From Sorghum bicolor (taxonomy: Eukaryota; Streptophyta; Magnoliopsida; Poales; Poaceae), in contig NC_012870.2 in assembly GCF_000003195.3 (NCBI RefSeq), positions 9,106,501 to 9,170,500 of the forward strand: 64,000 bases of DNA. Reading direction: 5' to 3'. This document shows, in pieces, positions 12,521-33,214 of this stretch. The translations under genes were made by a program, and so were the position numbers. Each line of letters opens with the position of its first letter. Position 1 is the first letter of the stretch. The notes beneath the pieces were generated by a model. It was not told the origin of the DNA. It saw only the letters and a list, made by a program, of their open reading frames with translations, and did no database searches.

Positions 12521-12528
12521 TATAAAAG
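12521..12528 (+). promoter_or_regulatory. TATA-box-like site with no following gene
   Basis: TATAAAAG sits in CGGCTATAAAAGGCC and is followed by a C/A-rich stretch (12541-12610) that resembles a plant 5' UTR. About 260-330 bp upstream are RY-like CATGCA motifs (around 12190 and 12245). No start codon with an open frame follows before the 3' end of the oppositely oriented lipase gene, so it may be an orphaned or truncated promoter, or chance. Confidence 0.3.
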
Positions 12529-12853
12529 GCCAACGCAAGACACACCATTGCCGCCCACCAAGCCACAGCCACACCATTCCCTGACCACCATTGTCGCATT
12601 CGCCCACTCTCAAAAATTAACCACGACCAGAGCATCACTGTCCAATTCCTTGTCATCATAGCTCAGTGGCGGACTTGGAAAATTTCTAGAGCCTGGGCAA
12701 ACATAACGGATGATAACAAATTCACACAAATGTATCATTACTAGCATAAGCAAAGTTAGCACTCCATAGCCTCGATATATAGAACTAAAATCATCATCCA
12801 GTACACATTTGCATATACACAATTATATGGGTGGTGATCGCAATAAAAAGGTC

Positions 12854-14846
12854 CTATTTACAACGAAAAGGCAGATGATTCATAACAATATTACAGAAAT
12901 TTTTACAACTGACATATCTTAGGTCATTGTCTTGATCACGGTCGCCCAGGAAAGCCTCCACAAGCTCATCCCACTCAGGTGGTCCACTCGTCGTCGTCGA
13001 CGACGGTGAGGTGTTGCATGACGTTGCAGAGGTCCTAGGGCTATCAAAGTCCAAAGACGACGACGAGAAATTGTCCTGTGAAGTCCCCTCCTCATCAAGA
13101 GATATCAGATGCTCGATATGGTGAAGCCCAACCGTGCCCTCTTCTACGTTGAGTGACTGCGCTTTTAGCATCTTCTGTTGCGTTGGAGGCGATGTCAACT
13201 CTTCTTGCTCCATCAACTGATATCGTCAAAATGGCCGAAGTAGTGTCACAATTCACATAATAACAAACACATAAAAAGGTAGATTGAGAAGTAGTACCAG
13301 TGACTCCATAACTCCTGACCTCCGGTGGAAATCTTCCACATCTACTATACACAAATAACAACATGGCTTACAATTCTAAGTACCAGTGACTCCATAACTC
13401 AAATTCTAAGAAACTAGAGTCTGGATTCTGCTTTTCGGCAGAAACCGGAGTAACATAAATAGTTTGGCTTTGAATTCTTGTTAGAACTCAGGAGAAATAT
13501 TTTTCTTTACTCACATGAGAATCACCTGTAATGGTGGTTCTCATGAAAATCACTTTCTCGTCTCACCGATTGATTTTATTTCTCCGTAGATTGGAGAATA
13601 TATAGTCATGCCAAGGGAGAGCATACATTACATCAAAGGTGCAAATAATTCAGAAGGTATATGATTTCTTCAGAAGCTTGTCAAATCTCTATCTTTTTGT
13701 TGAGGAAATATTCAGATCCTATCTTGCCAACAGCGCATGAAAGTAGAGAGGTGTACAAGTAATTAATCGCATACAGTGATCCTGCTACCCAAAAGGCGTA
13801 GCAGATTTAGTGGAAACTTGACAAGAAATACCTGCAATTCTTACGTTCCACGATATGGAACACTGTGCCAGGAGCGTAGAGTTTAGCTGGATCCGTGAGC
13901 TTCCCTTCTGAGACAAACGTGTCTCTCATGCAAATGAAACATAGTAGACACGGCAAACTGCAATCCAGGAGAAGAAATTAGAGGCATGCTAGTAGTAAAA
14001 AACGACAGCAACTAAACTGCAGCCATCAGAGCATACTTACCAGAAGATAGATCCGAAAATGTGCTGCAGGGGTGCCGGAGTTCTGGGCAAGAAATCATCC
14101 TGCAGAGGTTCCACATATGTGCATGATCACGATGATTGTCAATTGCTAAAATAGTAGTAGAGGCCATTACTTGTACGTTCTTGTAGCTTTCAATTGCGAA
14201 GACTTGCCTGCAACACGACGGAGTGGACAACGTCCGCGTACTCGACGGCGAGCGCGAGCGACATGCACCGTGGCGGCGCCATCGCGTAGCACGCCACGTC
14301 CTCGCGGCGGAGCCCGAGCCTACCGAGCCAGCACCTGACCGCCACAACGGCCGCCAGCGCGGCCACGCCCGCGCCGAGCGAGTGGCCCACGAACACGAGG
14401 CGGCGGCACCCGCCGGCCTCCGCCACCACGCGACGCAGCGCGGGGCCCTCGCGGTCGAGCAGCCACACGGCGGCGCGGAGCAGGCCGCGGTGAGCGTGCC
14501 CTCCAGCGAAGGGCTCGGGCCCGCCGGCGTCGAGGAGGAGGCGGTAGTCCTCTGGCCGCGCGAGGCCCAGGCCGCGCACGGCGAGCACCACCTCCCCGCG
14601 GGCGCGGTCGTGGAGGAGGCGGTACGGCGGGCAGAGCGGCGACGAGGGCGGCGGCCCCGCCGGCTGCTCGTCGTCGTCGTAGGCGGCGAGCGCGGCGCGG
14701 CAGGCGCGCGGGACGGGCGCGAAGGAGGCGGGCGAGGCAGCGGGCCACGACGCGCTGTCGTCGGCGCCCGAGAGGGAGAGGCGGCGGGCCACCCACCGCG
14801 CGCAGGCGAGGGAGAGCGCGCACTCGGCGGCGCAGGAGAGGGCCAT
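12854..14846 (-). CDS. class 3 lipase family protein, apparently lacking one conserved exon
   Basis: Five exons join in frame to 402 residues: 14846-14208, 14099-14041, 13957-13832, 13341-13320, 13216-12854. The N-terminus (MALSCAAECALSLACARW) matches the mono/diacylglycerol lipase N-terminal region. The nucleophile elbow VFVGHSLGAG places the catalytic Ser near residue 156. The exons ending in VVLQ, DDFLPRTPAPLQHIF and LYAPGTVFHIVERK follow the family order. Related plant proteins then have a segment after PPEV (of the type GRFEHIVLS...DHAIIWIE). Here PPE is followed after a ~100 bp intron by LMEQEELTSPP, and the segment is not found between 13217 and 13831. It may hold the catalytic His, so activity is doubtful (inference). 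Intron 1 uses a GC donor (CAG/GCAAGT). Exon 1 is extremely GC-rich. I chose ATG 14846 because family similarity begins there; an in-frame ATG at 14888 adds 14 residues. Confidence 0.78.
13487..13590. repeat. small inverted-repeat insertion in a lipase intron
   Basis: It is bounded by GGAGAAATA and TATTTCTCC. Its centre is a near-perfect hairpin (TGAGAATCACC...GGTGGTTCTCA, one mismatch). It lies inside the lipase intron between the exons ending at 13832 and starting at 13341. It is probably a short MITE. Confidence 0.4.
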
Positions 14847-15112
14847 GGCGCGCGCACGGCGTGGAAGCGTGGCATTCTTGCGGGGCAAGGGACTTTTAGA
14901 GAAGGGAACGACCAGGGCAACGCGCCAAGGGTCTCAAGGGACACAGCAGAGAAAATTCAAAAATGTCTAGATCGGCGAAATTACAAACCTTCGGTACAAC
15001 TTCGCGAATTGTTGTGCCGCACAGTAAATTATTACTCCTATATGTCGCACAGTATGTTGTAATATTACTTTGTTCAGGGTTTTGGTAAACCAAGGCTTGG
15101 CCAACTTTTTGC

Positions 15113-15398
15113 AAAACTCTGTCTCCAACAGGAGACTTATTTGGGAACTCAAACTTAAAATAGGTCTCCAACACAATATCTATAGCCTCCAATAGAGGAC
15201 CCATACAAAAGACTTATTTTGGGTATAGGAGAGTCATAACCCAAATTTGGGTATCATCTCTCCTCGAGACTCATTTGCAGAGAGTGTTATATTTTAGATC
15301 TTGTTGTTAGAGAAGACTAAAAATAGGTACCTCTAGCGCTAACCAAAAGACAAATGTGTCTTGTATTTTGGGTGACGATTGTTAGAGATAGTCTTAAA
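15113..15398. repeat. MITE-like element, copy B
   Basis: The inverted counterpart of 2190-2480, alignable end to end with moderate divergence. The ends read CTGTCTCCAACA and, inverted, AGACTATCTCTAACA. It is non-coding. It sits about 270 bp upstream of the lipase start codon, so it could affect that promoter. Confidence 0.55.
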
Positions 15399-15439
15399 TA
15401 AACTCTATCTCCATGTTTCCTGTTGTGCACTTGCACTAA

Positions 15440-16275
15440 AAGGCTCCCTTAGTTCCGACTCATCCATTTTAGTTGGGTTGTGACTTTTGAAAAAAAATAG
15501 CAATGAGCTGTGGCTTTTGAAAAAGTAGTTGTTACAAAGTAGCTTTAAGAAAGTCAAAATCTTATTTTGTTCAGCAGCTGTGGCTTTTAGAAAGGCAGCT
15601 GCGAACCCCACTCGTTAACCTGTTACCTCTTCTTCTTCCTCTAGACTCGAGACGAGGTCACGCAGGGGAGGGCTCGTTGGCCATGGCAGGAGGAGGTTTG
15701 CCGACGACCGAAGTTAGGGGCTCGCCAGTGGCCACAGTCAGGGTAGTAGCCACCGGATCTGAGGAGATTGGAAGCAGGCTCAATAGGTTTGGGCGTCCGA
15801 GGCGCCTTCACCGGTGGGAGAGGAGATCTCGTGCAGATAGAGAGGAAGGAGCAGCGAGGAGGCAGAGCTCGAGGTTGAGAGAGCAGAGCTGCCGGAGCTC
15901 AAGCTCGAAGGTCGCTGAAGCATGTTTTGTGTGTCACAGGAAACATTAGGAGATCATGTCAGAATCAGAACTAGTGTTGAGGTAGGGGTTGCGCTCGCGC
16001 CGGCCGCCAGACCTCGAGCAAGAGGTTGCGAGGTGCGCAACAGCCATGAGGGTGAAGTCGCGCGACAGGAAGAGTCCACCATGAAAAAAAAATGAAAAAA
16101 ATCGAATCAGCATGTCTATAATGAGTGATAGTTGGTTAATTTTGTACCCCCAAAGCAGCTCATAGTGAAGGAAACTTGCTTTCAGTTTTGTACTAGAGCA
16201 AAAAATGCTTTTAGATAAAAGCAGTTGTAGCTTTTGAAAAGCCAACCCAAAAGGGCTTTTATTAGACCTGGTAGC
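15440..16275. mobile_element. probable non-autonomous DNA transposon with a GC-rich core
   Basis: The left end (TTTTAGTTGGGTTGTGACTTTTGAAAA) and right end (AGCTTTTGAAAAGCCAACCCAAAAG) are partly inverted complements. Several TGGCTTTTGAAAA-type motifs recur inside the left arm. The core at 15610-15950 is GC-rich and open in places (an ATG at 15677 or 15683 gives about 90 codons of low-complexity Arg/Ser/Gly sequence). This could be captured gene DNA as in a Pack-MULE, but I do not recognise the source. No clear target duplication was found. Confidence 0.35.
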
Positions 16276-16435
16276 CACGTAGATCCCCCGTGTGAGCCCT
16301 CCTCACCGAGGTGTTGAATGTTTGAAAAATATAGATTTAGGAAAAAACATAGGAATTGATGTGTCGTATTTCTCCAATCCTATAGGATGAACAAATACTG
16401 GAAAAAAATGAGAAGCTCTTTGGTACTCTCTTAAT

Positions 16436-16656
16436 TCCAAATTATAAGACTTTTGACTTTTTTTTATCTCAAATTTGATCACTCATCTTCAAAAAAATTA
16501 TGTAAACATAGTCAACTTGAAGTCATTTTTGAAAATATTTTATTAATAAACAAGCCACGACAAAAAAAATGATATTTCGTATATTTTTTAAAATAAGATA
16601 AGTGGTCAAACTTGATGTTAAAAAGTCAAACGTCTTAAAATTTAGGATGGATTGAG
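16436..16656. mobile_element. Stowaway-like MITE
   Basis: It starts CTCTCTTAATTCCAAATTATAAGACTTTTGAC and ends with the diverged inverse ending in GGATTGAG, with TA on each side. It is of the same type as the palindromic element at 28113 but older and more diverged. Confidence 0.5.
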
Positions 16657-16777
16657 TAGTTTGGTAGGGCAACAGGAAACACAGGGGAATTTTATACAAC
16701 AGTTTGTATTTGAACAGCTAGCTGTTGCTTTGGAAACAGCAGACTTCCCGTTACATGCGCTTGTGCTTATAGGTATA

Positions 16778-17037
16778 CTCCATCCATACCTATAAACGGA
16801 GTTGTTTTGGATAAGATTTAAGTCAAATATTAGAAATATAAATTATGAATAATCGTTAAGTTATTGGGTTTGAAAATGTAAAAATCATATGGATAGATTT
16901 GTTTTAAAAAATATTTTTTATAAAAATATACATATACCATTTTTTGATAACTATTTTTGTAAAAATAAAGAATTAAAGTTAGGCTTTAGAAACCGTATTA
17001 ATGTTTTAAACGACTTTTTTTTTTGGTGTTGAGGGAG
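16778..17037. mobile_element. Stowaway-like MITE
   Basis: It starts CTCCATCCATACCTATAAACGGAG and ends with GTGTTGAGGGAG, flanked by TA on both sides. The body is AT-rich, with ATTTTTTATAAAAATATACATATACCA, a phrase shared with the elements at 3598 and 39260. Confidence 0.5.
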
Positions 17038-17985
17038 TATTCAGCAGCGTTGAAAGAAGTGGCGCATTCTTTGCTTTGCTTGCATAAATAGTCCATGCCA
17101 TGACGGGTTCTTCCCATTGCGGCCATTTCTGCAAGCCGCCTACCCCAAGGCCCAAGACGAGGGCCCATTTCCACCTGTCCGTCATCGGGATCTGGTTCTG
17201 AATCGGGATCGAGGCAAGATCGCATCGCTGCCGTGTCGAGAGCAGCGACCTCCGGCTCCGGGCCGGAGATTCGAGAGATTTTGAGTAGCAGTGCATAATC
17301 AGGAGCCTTTCTCTACATTTTTCCCCTAAAATTGAGCTGCATACAAGGTGACCGGCTGAACTTACGACGGTGGACAGAGTCATTGCTTATTTCGTCTCTT
17401 CTTTCCTGGTGGAGCGAGCATGTGTTGGTTAAGATTATCTCCTCACTTTCCTTGTTTTGTTTGTTTCTTGGCTTCTCTTTGTGTTATTTCAGCTGTGAGG
17501 CCTGGAGTCAGATATGCCGGCTGTCCAGCATGCTGATAGACCTGGAGCCTGGAGGTGGAGGATGACGCTTTCCTGGCATTCAAGCCAACAGAATACTATA
17601 CCGTACAGTTCAAGAAGGGAGCACCTCTGAATTCTAACCCTAAAGTCTTTAGTTATTTAGCTTCAACTTTTGACTTTTTTTTTACCGTGCCTTGTTAAAT
17701 CTGACAATTATAGTGTGTTGTTTTTACTGACCGACTGCCAATTGCGGCTTGAGTTTTCCACTTTTCCTTGTGCAGTAATGAAGTGAGAAATTCAATTGCG
17801 CTCTTCGCAAGTTTTATTTCACAGGGAACACTATAATGTTCTGTCAGAAAAAAGTTACTAATATTTCTTCTGACAAGAACTAAATCGGGAAACGTGAATA
17901 AAAACTATAATAATGTAAAGTAGGATTCAATATATGTCTCCAGTTGGGATGTTCTCGCTTTGCAAAAAGCCAATGGTACTTCTTA

Positions 17986-18195
17986 CTATCTCCGTCCTAG
18001 AAAAGATACAATTCTAGCTAGGTTAGGTTAGAGTCAAATTAGCATAAGTTTAATAGAGCTTATGAAAAATAGTATCAATATTTAAAATTTATTTGGTACA
18101 ATAAATATTAATATTCTTTTACATAAACTTAGTGAAACTTAAAATAAATTGATTGATCATTATTTTAAAACTGCATCCATTTTAGGACGAAGGGA
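17986..18195. mobile_element. Stowaway-like MITE
   Basis: It begins CTATCTCCGTCCTAGAAAAG and ends CATTTTAGGACGAAGGGAG, an imperfect inverted pair. TA flanks the left side. It is non-coding. Confidence 0.45.
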
Positions 18196-18866
18196 GTCCC
18201 TTCTAAAGTACTACTCTATCTGTTTATATGTCAATTTAACTTTGTCAAGTCAAATTTCTCTAAGTTTAATTATTTTAAAAAAATATCTACAACACCAAAT
18301 CTGTTTTATCAAATTATCATGGAATATGTCTTGATAGTTTATTTTATGAATTCTATAACTTCAATCAAGATTTTAAACAAATGTACTAACGTCTAAAACA
18401 TCAAATTAGTTTTGTTAAATTTTGAAAAACCATATCTTGACAAATTCATTTATTTAAGAAAAGGCGCATCCAATACTCATTTTAGGCGACATGCTAAAAA
18501 ACAAGTTGTTGACATGAACAAAAGGTACATCCAACACTCATTTCATCAGTTGTCATTCTAAGGTAGAGGATAATTAAAAAGGATAAGATGTCGACCTATT
18601 ACCTTTGTTGCTTGGTACTAGATATGCGAAACTGGTAGAAACATCACGATGAACGGGATTCAAGAGATGGTCAGGTAGAGGAAGTCTAGCATGGGCTTTG
18701 CGAACATAGGTGTGGTTCGATGGAGACTATCTATATATCTCATAAGGCTATTCCTCACTAGAATTTTATCTTGACATGCAATCCATCTACGTTAGCAGTT
18801 CACTAGCGCATATAATTATGTTACCTATCTATTCATTCAAGCTAAGCAAGCCACATTATATGCTAA

Positions 18867-19140
18867 CATGCATTTTATTTGTCTACATTACCATATATAC
18901 ATGTCCACTAAAAATTATCCATGATTCCTACAATAACGCGTAGGTATGCTTCTAGTATCACAATACGATGAAACCAAGGAGGGAGCATATTGCTTGATTG
19001 TGGCATGCATTTTATTTGTCTACGTTACCATATATACATGTCCACTAAAAATTATCCATGATTCCTACAATAACGCGTAGGTATGCTTCTAGTATCACAA
19101 TACGATGAAACCAAGGAGGGAGAAGATTGCTTGATTGTGG
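18867..19140. repeat. two-copy 137 bp tandem duplication
   Basis: Unit 1 is 18867-19003 and unit 2 is 19004-19140, both beginning CATGCATTTTATTTGTCTAC and ending TTGATTGTGG. They differ at only about four bases (ACATTA/ACGTTA, and AGCATATT/AGAAGATT). The near identity in an otherwise decayed region implies a recent duplication. No gene is involved. Confidence 0.9.
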
Positions 19141-19404
19141 CAATCTAGAGTCTAGATTGTTATAATTGGATTGTATAATCTACTCATCTATTTACACTTA
19201 TGACCGTACAATTATGATTTTTATAATATTAGAGTAAACAAATGGTGCCTTACCATGTGTGAGTTAAATTCATCGAGATGCAAAGGATTTAGTATAGAAA
19301 AATGATACAAGTTTATATATATATGAAAAGCTGAGGAACGTTTAGGTGCAACAAACTCTTTCGTTCTTAAAACCTTGGTGTTCACGAATTTGCAGTTTTT
19401 GTTA

Positions 19405-19665
19405 CTCCCTCTATGTTTCTAAAGGAAGTCGTTTTGGACTTCAATATGGTCTCCAAAATAACTTCTTGACTGCTACTTTTTGTTATAAAATATTTATAAA
19501 ATATAGTCAATATGTGTTTTTATAAAACCATATTTCAATATGAATCTACTTTCATCACTTTCATATCTTCAAACTCAACCCAAAAGAATTTATTTGTAGT
19601 CAAAGATTTAAATTGTTTGACTTAATACAACCTCAAAACGACTATCTTTAGGAACATGGAGGGAG
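19405..19665. mobile_element. Stowaway-like MITE
   Basis: It starts CTCCCTCTATGTTTCTAAAG and ends CTTTAGGAACATGGAGGGAG, an almost exact inverse, with TA on each side. Length 261 bp. It is related to the elements at 3598 and 16778. Confidence 0.6.
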
Positions 19666-21473
19666 TAAGCCTCAGTACATTTGATATGTAGAAGCAAGTA
19701 TTGCCTACTCGATGCAAGGGGGCATATATTCACAGTCCTAATATGGTATCACATCTTGATTCATTAGTTGTCTAGTTCGCTAATACCTGCTAGTTGTCTT
19801 CGCTCTGCCATATTGTACCCTATTTTATGTCTCCTTTGGTCTATATCGCCTTGTCACTATAGCATACCATCTAGTCATCAAACCAACATAGAGAAATACT
19901 CGTATACAATACACAAAGACTAAAGGTGACATATTTGATTTAAGCTGGATCTAACATCTACATCATCAAAGATCTACTTATTTGTCACCTCGTTCAACCT
20001 CAACTTTGTCACCTCGTTCAACCTCGGCTTTTAATTGCTATTTTTGTCCATGGATTTGCCATCTCACGCTCCCCTCTCTCTACAAATATCTTACAAGTTC
20101 TTCGGTCACCAATATTATGAAATCTTAAGTCCCCATTAGCAGGTATATAAATTTTTCTCTCTAGTCATAAATCAATATAAAAGAAATACGTATACATGGA
20201 TTTGTGACCTACTCAATTTAGGGACGGCTCTAAGCTCCCAATAGCATTGCGACGTTGTTTGGTCCATCGTCTTATACATCCCACTTGGTAGTCACTATAT
20301 GTTTATCTATGTTGTATTCTCTCTTTGTAAACATCTTGTGGATTTTTGGTAGAACTTTCAGAAAACATCTCTCATAGTAAATGTACAAGGAACTCTATAA
20401 GTAGTATTTTACAAAGTGTCTATATGTGGATTTTGTAAAGTGATTATCTAAATTGAACTAGGGGACATGGAGCTGAAAAGTAGCTTATTCTGATTTATTT
20501 TCCATAAAAATTACTTTCTATATGAAATTTAACATAAAGAAAAGATCTTTTGGAGGATTATGAGTAGGAAGAGCTCTACCAAGTATGTCCTTTCCCTCGA
20601 TCACGCAACTTTGTGAAACGCGAGTCTACTTTCACTCATTTGTTTTGTATTTTCCTCTCCAATCGATACATATGTACACATAGACCAGACATGTCCCATT
20701 CGATTTATGAGTGGAACCAACTGCTCTATAACACCACGAATTTTCATTACCTCGTCCATCCCTATTTGCTACTAGTTATTTTTTCTATGTTTTTTATTTA
20801 TGCTCTTCTCTCTCTCTCAATGTATTGCATGTTTTCTAATCACCTTAAGACCATGCCAGCTGTCTTCACTGGACATCCTCTCTCTCTAATCAAGTATATT
20901 ACAACTTATATAGTCACCCAAAGTTGTGTAATGCTACAGCTAGCCCATCCCACTTGCTAGTCCTATAATTTTCTCCCAAAGTTTGAATGTTTCTGCTTGC
21001 ACGTTCTTATCTCTTTATGTTCGTATTGCTTGCATCTTTACTTGTTAATTGTTACTAATCAATATTTTTCTTACTATATCCACTACACAGTCATCCTCTC
21101 ATCTCTCTTTAAGCATATTATTATAAATCTTTAGTCATTATAAATTTATAATATTATGTCTGCCTAGTTAGTAGTTACTATCAATGTCTTATCTTATTCA
21201 TACACTATCTTCTACTCCTATCTCTCTAGCCAAACATACTGTAAAAAAAAATTGATACCAACTTAAGGCTGTGTATCTAGTCCAGCACACTCACTAGTCA
21301 CTCCTTCGGTCCTTGCAATTTCCTCCCGCAGCCGCAGTCCCGGTTCCCCCGCTCGCACGCTCTCCTCCCCGTCTGTCTGTGTCGCTTGCTTCGCTTCTGC
21401 TTCTGCTTCTGCTTCTGCTCCTCCTTGCCTGTTCGACGGAACCCCTCCCCGGCGGGCGGGGCGAGGGGGCGCG

Positions 21474-31043
<9,570 letters not shown>

Positions 31044-31503
31044 CAATCAATCAAAATTTTGGTTGGCTCATTTGAGTAATCAAACAGTCTACAAGGTGCT
31101 CGCGTGATGTAGGTCTTGTACATGTAAGTAGGCACTTCACTCTTATTATCACCTCTTCTATTTGCACTTGATTATCTCTCAAAATGTTACTGTCACTTCT
31201 GCAGATCAAAGTGTGAGGCATGGTCTGTTCGAGGCTGTTCCTACATCTCGCGGAGCCGAGTACAGTTTTGCTGTTACCTTGTTTTCATGACAATTGCCAT
31301 GCCATCATCAGTGAATCACCCTTGACCAAATTTGGCATGAGACCTAGGAGCGCTGTCTTTTTGTTCTCCTTTCCTTTCTTTTTTAATTGTAGTCCCATTA
31401 TGAGCCTTGGGTTTGCGGAGATTGGTCAAGGTTACTGTATTCAGAATACAACCCCTGAAGATGTAGGTGGGTTTCAGAAAATTGCCATTCTGGCATATAG
31501 CTG

Positions 31504-32640
31504 ACAATGGTTCATTAAGCTGGTAGCCTGGTGGATTTCCTGCGGCCAGAACTGTTCACAACATTTTGATGGCCGTGGAATATAGCATTTTGCTATGTGT
31601 CCAGGGTACCAACAGAATCAGGGACATTATAAGAAGAATATTAACCGATCGACATTATAAGGATACCAAACGCTAGCGGCGTTTTATGCAATTCAGAATT
31701 CGATGCCCAACGCCCATCAGTCATATATGAGTTACCGGTTGTAACAGTCCAACGGCTGTCTACATATGTTATGTAAAACTAGTTGGAACCGCAACGGTGT
31801 GTCATGTCGCATGCAACCTGTTATATTAAACCGACAGAATTCAAAGGAACCCGCAATGATATAAGCTACTTCATTCTAAATTGCAAGTTGCTCTGTTTTT
31901 TTATTAGATGTGTAGTAAAATAGATGTACTAAAAAAATCAAAGTGACTTAGAAAGTGTAGAGAGCAAAAGCCAATTTCTTCAATAGGGCTAACTTTTAAC
32001 ATATAGCTCAAAATATAGATATCACCATGTAGTACTCACATGATCTTCTGTCTATGAGCTTAATTTTTAATCAAGAGCTAGTTTCTCTCTTCTATTAAAA
32101 GAAAAAAAGAATAGCGCTAGTTTATAAGTCATCTATTGTGGCTGCCTTAGCTGGGTAGGCTAGAAAGTTTTTTTTAACACGCCTAGAGCACTGGCATGTC
32201 ATACAAAAACTCAAACGTGCCACAGTCCGCATATATAGGAAGCTGTTCGGCTCATGGTTTCTGCGGTTGTTGCTGAAGTTCATTTGTTGCAAGAGAAACA
32301 CTGTTCTATGACTGAAAATTAATGCTGATTCTAGATGATAAGCTCAAACGAACAGGACGAAGAACTCAAATCGACACCCATTCAAATATGGATGGGATAT
32401 TTAACCTGACTAGCTCGAGCTTAGATATTTTTGAGATATTTTGCTGTTCTTGTTTAGAAATTAGAATACTGAAGAACCAACAAGCTTAACACAGATACAG
32501 GCTCCGACGACGACGAACCGGTTTGAAAATGCAGCTCAGCTGCTCAGGTCAATAGCGATTGGAAAGCTTTTAGCAGACATGTGCACACTCTAATAGAAGT
32601 ACAGAACAGGTTCCATCAAAAGGAAGCTGAGACATTTACT
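31504..32640. repeat. segmental duplication, copy A
   Basis: Blocks in direct order match 39499-42112: GACAATGGTTCATTAAG; the block with TTGATGGCCGTGGAATATAG and AAACGCTAGCGGCGTTTT; CTAGTTGGAACCGCAACGG with CGCATGCAACC; and the block from GAGCACTGGCATGTCATACA through TTAGAAATTAGAATACTGAA to CAATAGCGATTGGAAAG. Identity is high within blocks and lost between them. It is non-coding and lies just downstream of the IRE-type kinase gene. Confidence 0.75.
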
Positions 32641-32833
32641 TGTGTGGTCCTGAAAAAAATGTATCTTTCTTGTATGGTCTGATTTTTTTGAACTTACTCA
32701 AAATTATGTTTCTTCTATGGCCTTCTGTCAGGTTCTAGCACTTAAACGGTGTTAAGTCAAGGGTGAAAATTCGCATGTCAAATCGATGATACACTGGCTA
32801 TGCACATTGATGATTTGTATTTGCTAGAATTAA

Positions 32834-33128
32834 GGCCTTGTTTGGTTCGCACTGTTGAACTTACTTCCTATCACATCGAATGCTTGACACATACATAAAG
32901 TATTAAATATAGATTATTTACGAAACTAAAAACATGACTAGAGATTAATTTGCAAAATGATTTTTTAAGCGTAATTAGTCCATAATTGGACACTAAGTGC
33001 TATAGTTACAAATGTGCTACACTACATGTTAAATATAACTGTTCTTGTTTATTTACGAAACTAAAAACATGACTAGAGATATCACCATGTAGTACTCACA
33101 TGACACCCTGTTGAACCAAAACACTCTC
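32834..33128. mobile_element. GGCCTTGTTTGG-type MITE, rearranged
   Basis: The left end is GGCCTTGTTTGGTTCGCAC and the right end is near GTTGAACCAAAACACTC. Inside, TATTTACGAAACTAAAAACA occurs twice, at about 32917 and 33050. The second copy runs into ATATCACCATGTAGTACTCA, which also occurs at about 32020, so the element looks rearranged by local copying. Confidence 0.45.
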
Positions 33129-33214
33129 TAAGATTGCATTAAGATAATCCAAAAGTGCTGTGACATGCTTCAAACAAATGGACACTGATCCTTATTCCTT
33201 GGCATGGCTCCATT

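Larger units (their letters stand above)
10378..12853. other. intergenic, repeat-rich
   Basis: It contains the promoter side of the CDCA7-like gene, a GGCCTTGTTTAG-type MITE (10616-10858), an AT-rich repeat (about 11310-11715), and a TATA-like site with no following gene (12521). Near 12655-12710 there is a fragment resembling common hAT-derived debris. No coding region is supported. The minus-strand open frame at 11817-12062 has no recognisable motif. Confidence 0.4.
14847..21473. other. large transposon-rich intergenic region
   Basis: No intact gene. It contains the elements listed separately (15113, 15440, 16436, 16778, 17986, 19405) and the 137 bp tandem at 18867. The 17050-17580 interval is less AT-rich and has short open frames on both strands but no recognisable domain. 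19980-20030 holds a small tandem of TTTGTCACCTCGTTCAACCT. 21250-21473 is the probable promoter and 5' UTR of the kinase gene, including a CTTCTG repeat near 21395-21420. Confidence 0.45.
31044..33214. other. 3' flank of the kinase gene and repeats
   Basis: 31044-31500 is probably 3' UTR and downstream sequence of the kinase. 31504-32640 is copy A of a segmental duplication. 32834-33128 is a GGCCTTGTTTGG-type element. 31860-31965 is a decayed Stowaway-like piece. No gene is supported. Confidence 0.45.

Noticed and set aside
14223..15062. 279-codon plus-strand open frame opposite the lipase exon
   Set aside because: It is the antisense shadow of a very GC-rich coding exon; it has no domain and the minus strand matches a known family.
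15677..15949. 90-codon frame as an independent gene
   Set aside because: It lies within a probable inverted-end transposon, is low complexity, and has no recognisable domain.
17050..17580. Possible gene in the less AT-rich patch
   Set aside because: Short frames on both strands, no coherent splice chain and no family motif.
18867..19140. Repeat-spacer array (CRISPR-like)
   Set aside because: Only two units, directly abutting, 137 bp each, in a plant nuclear sequence.
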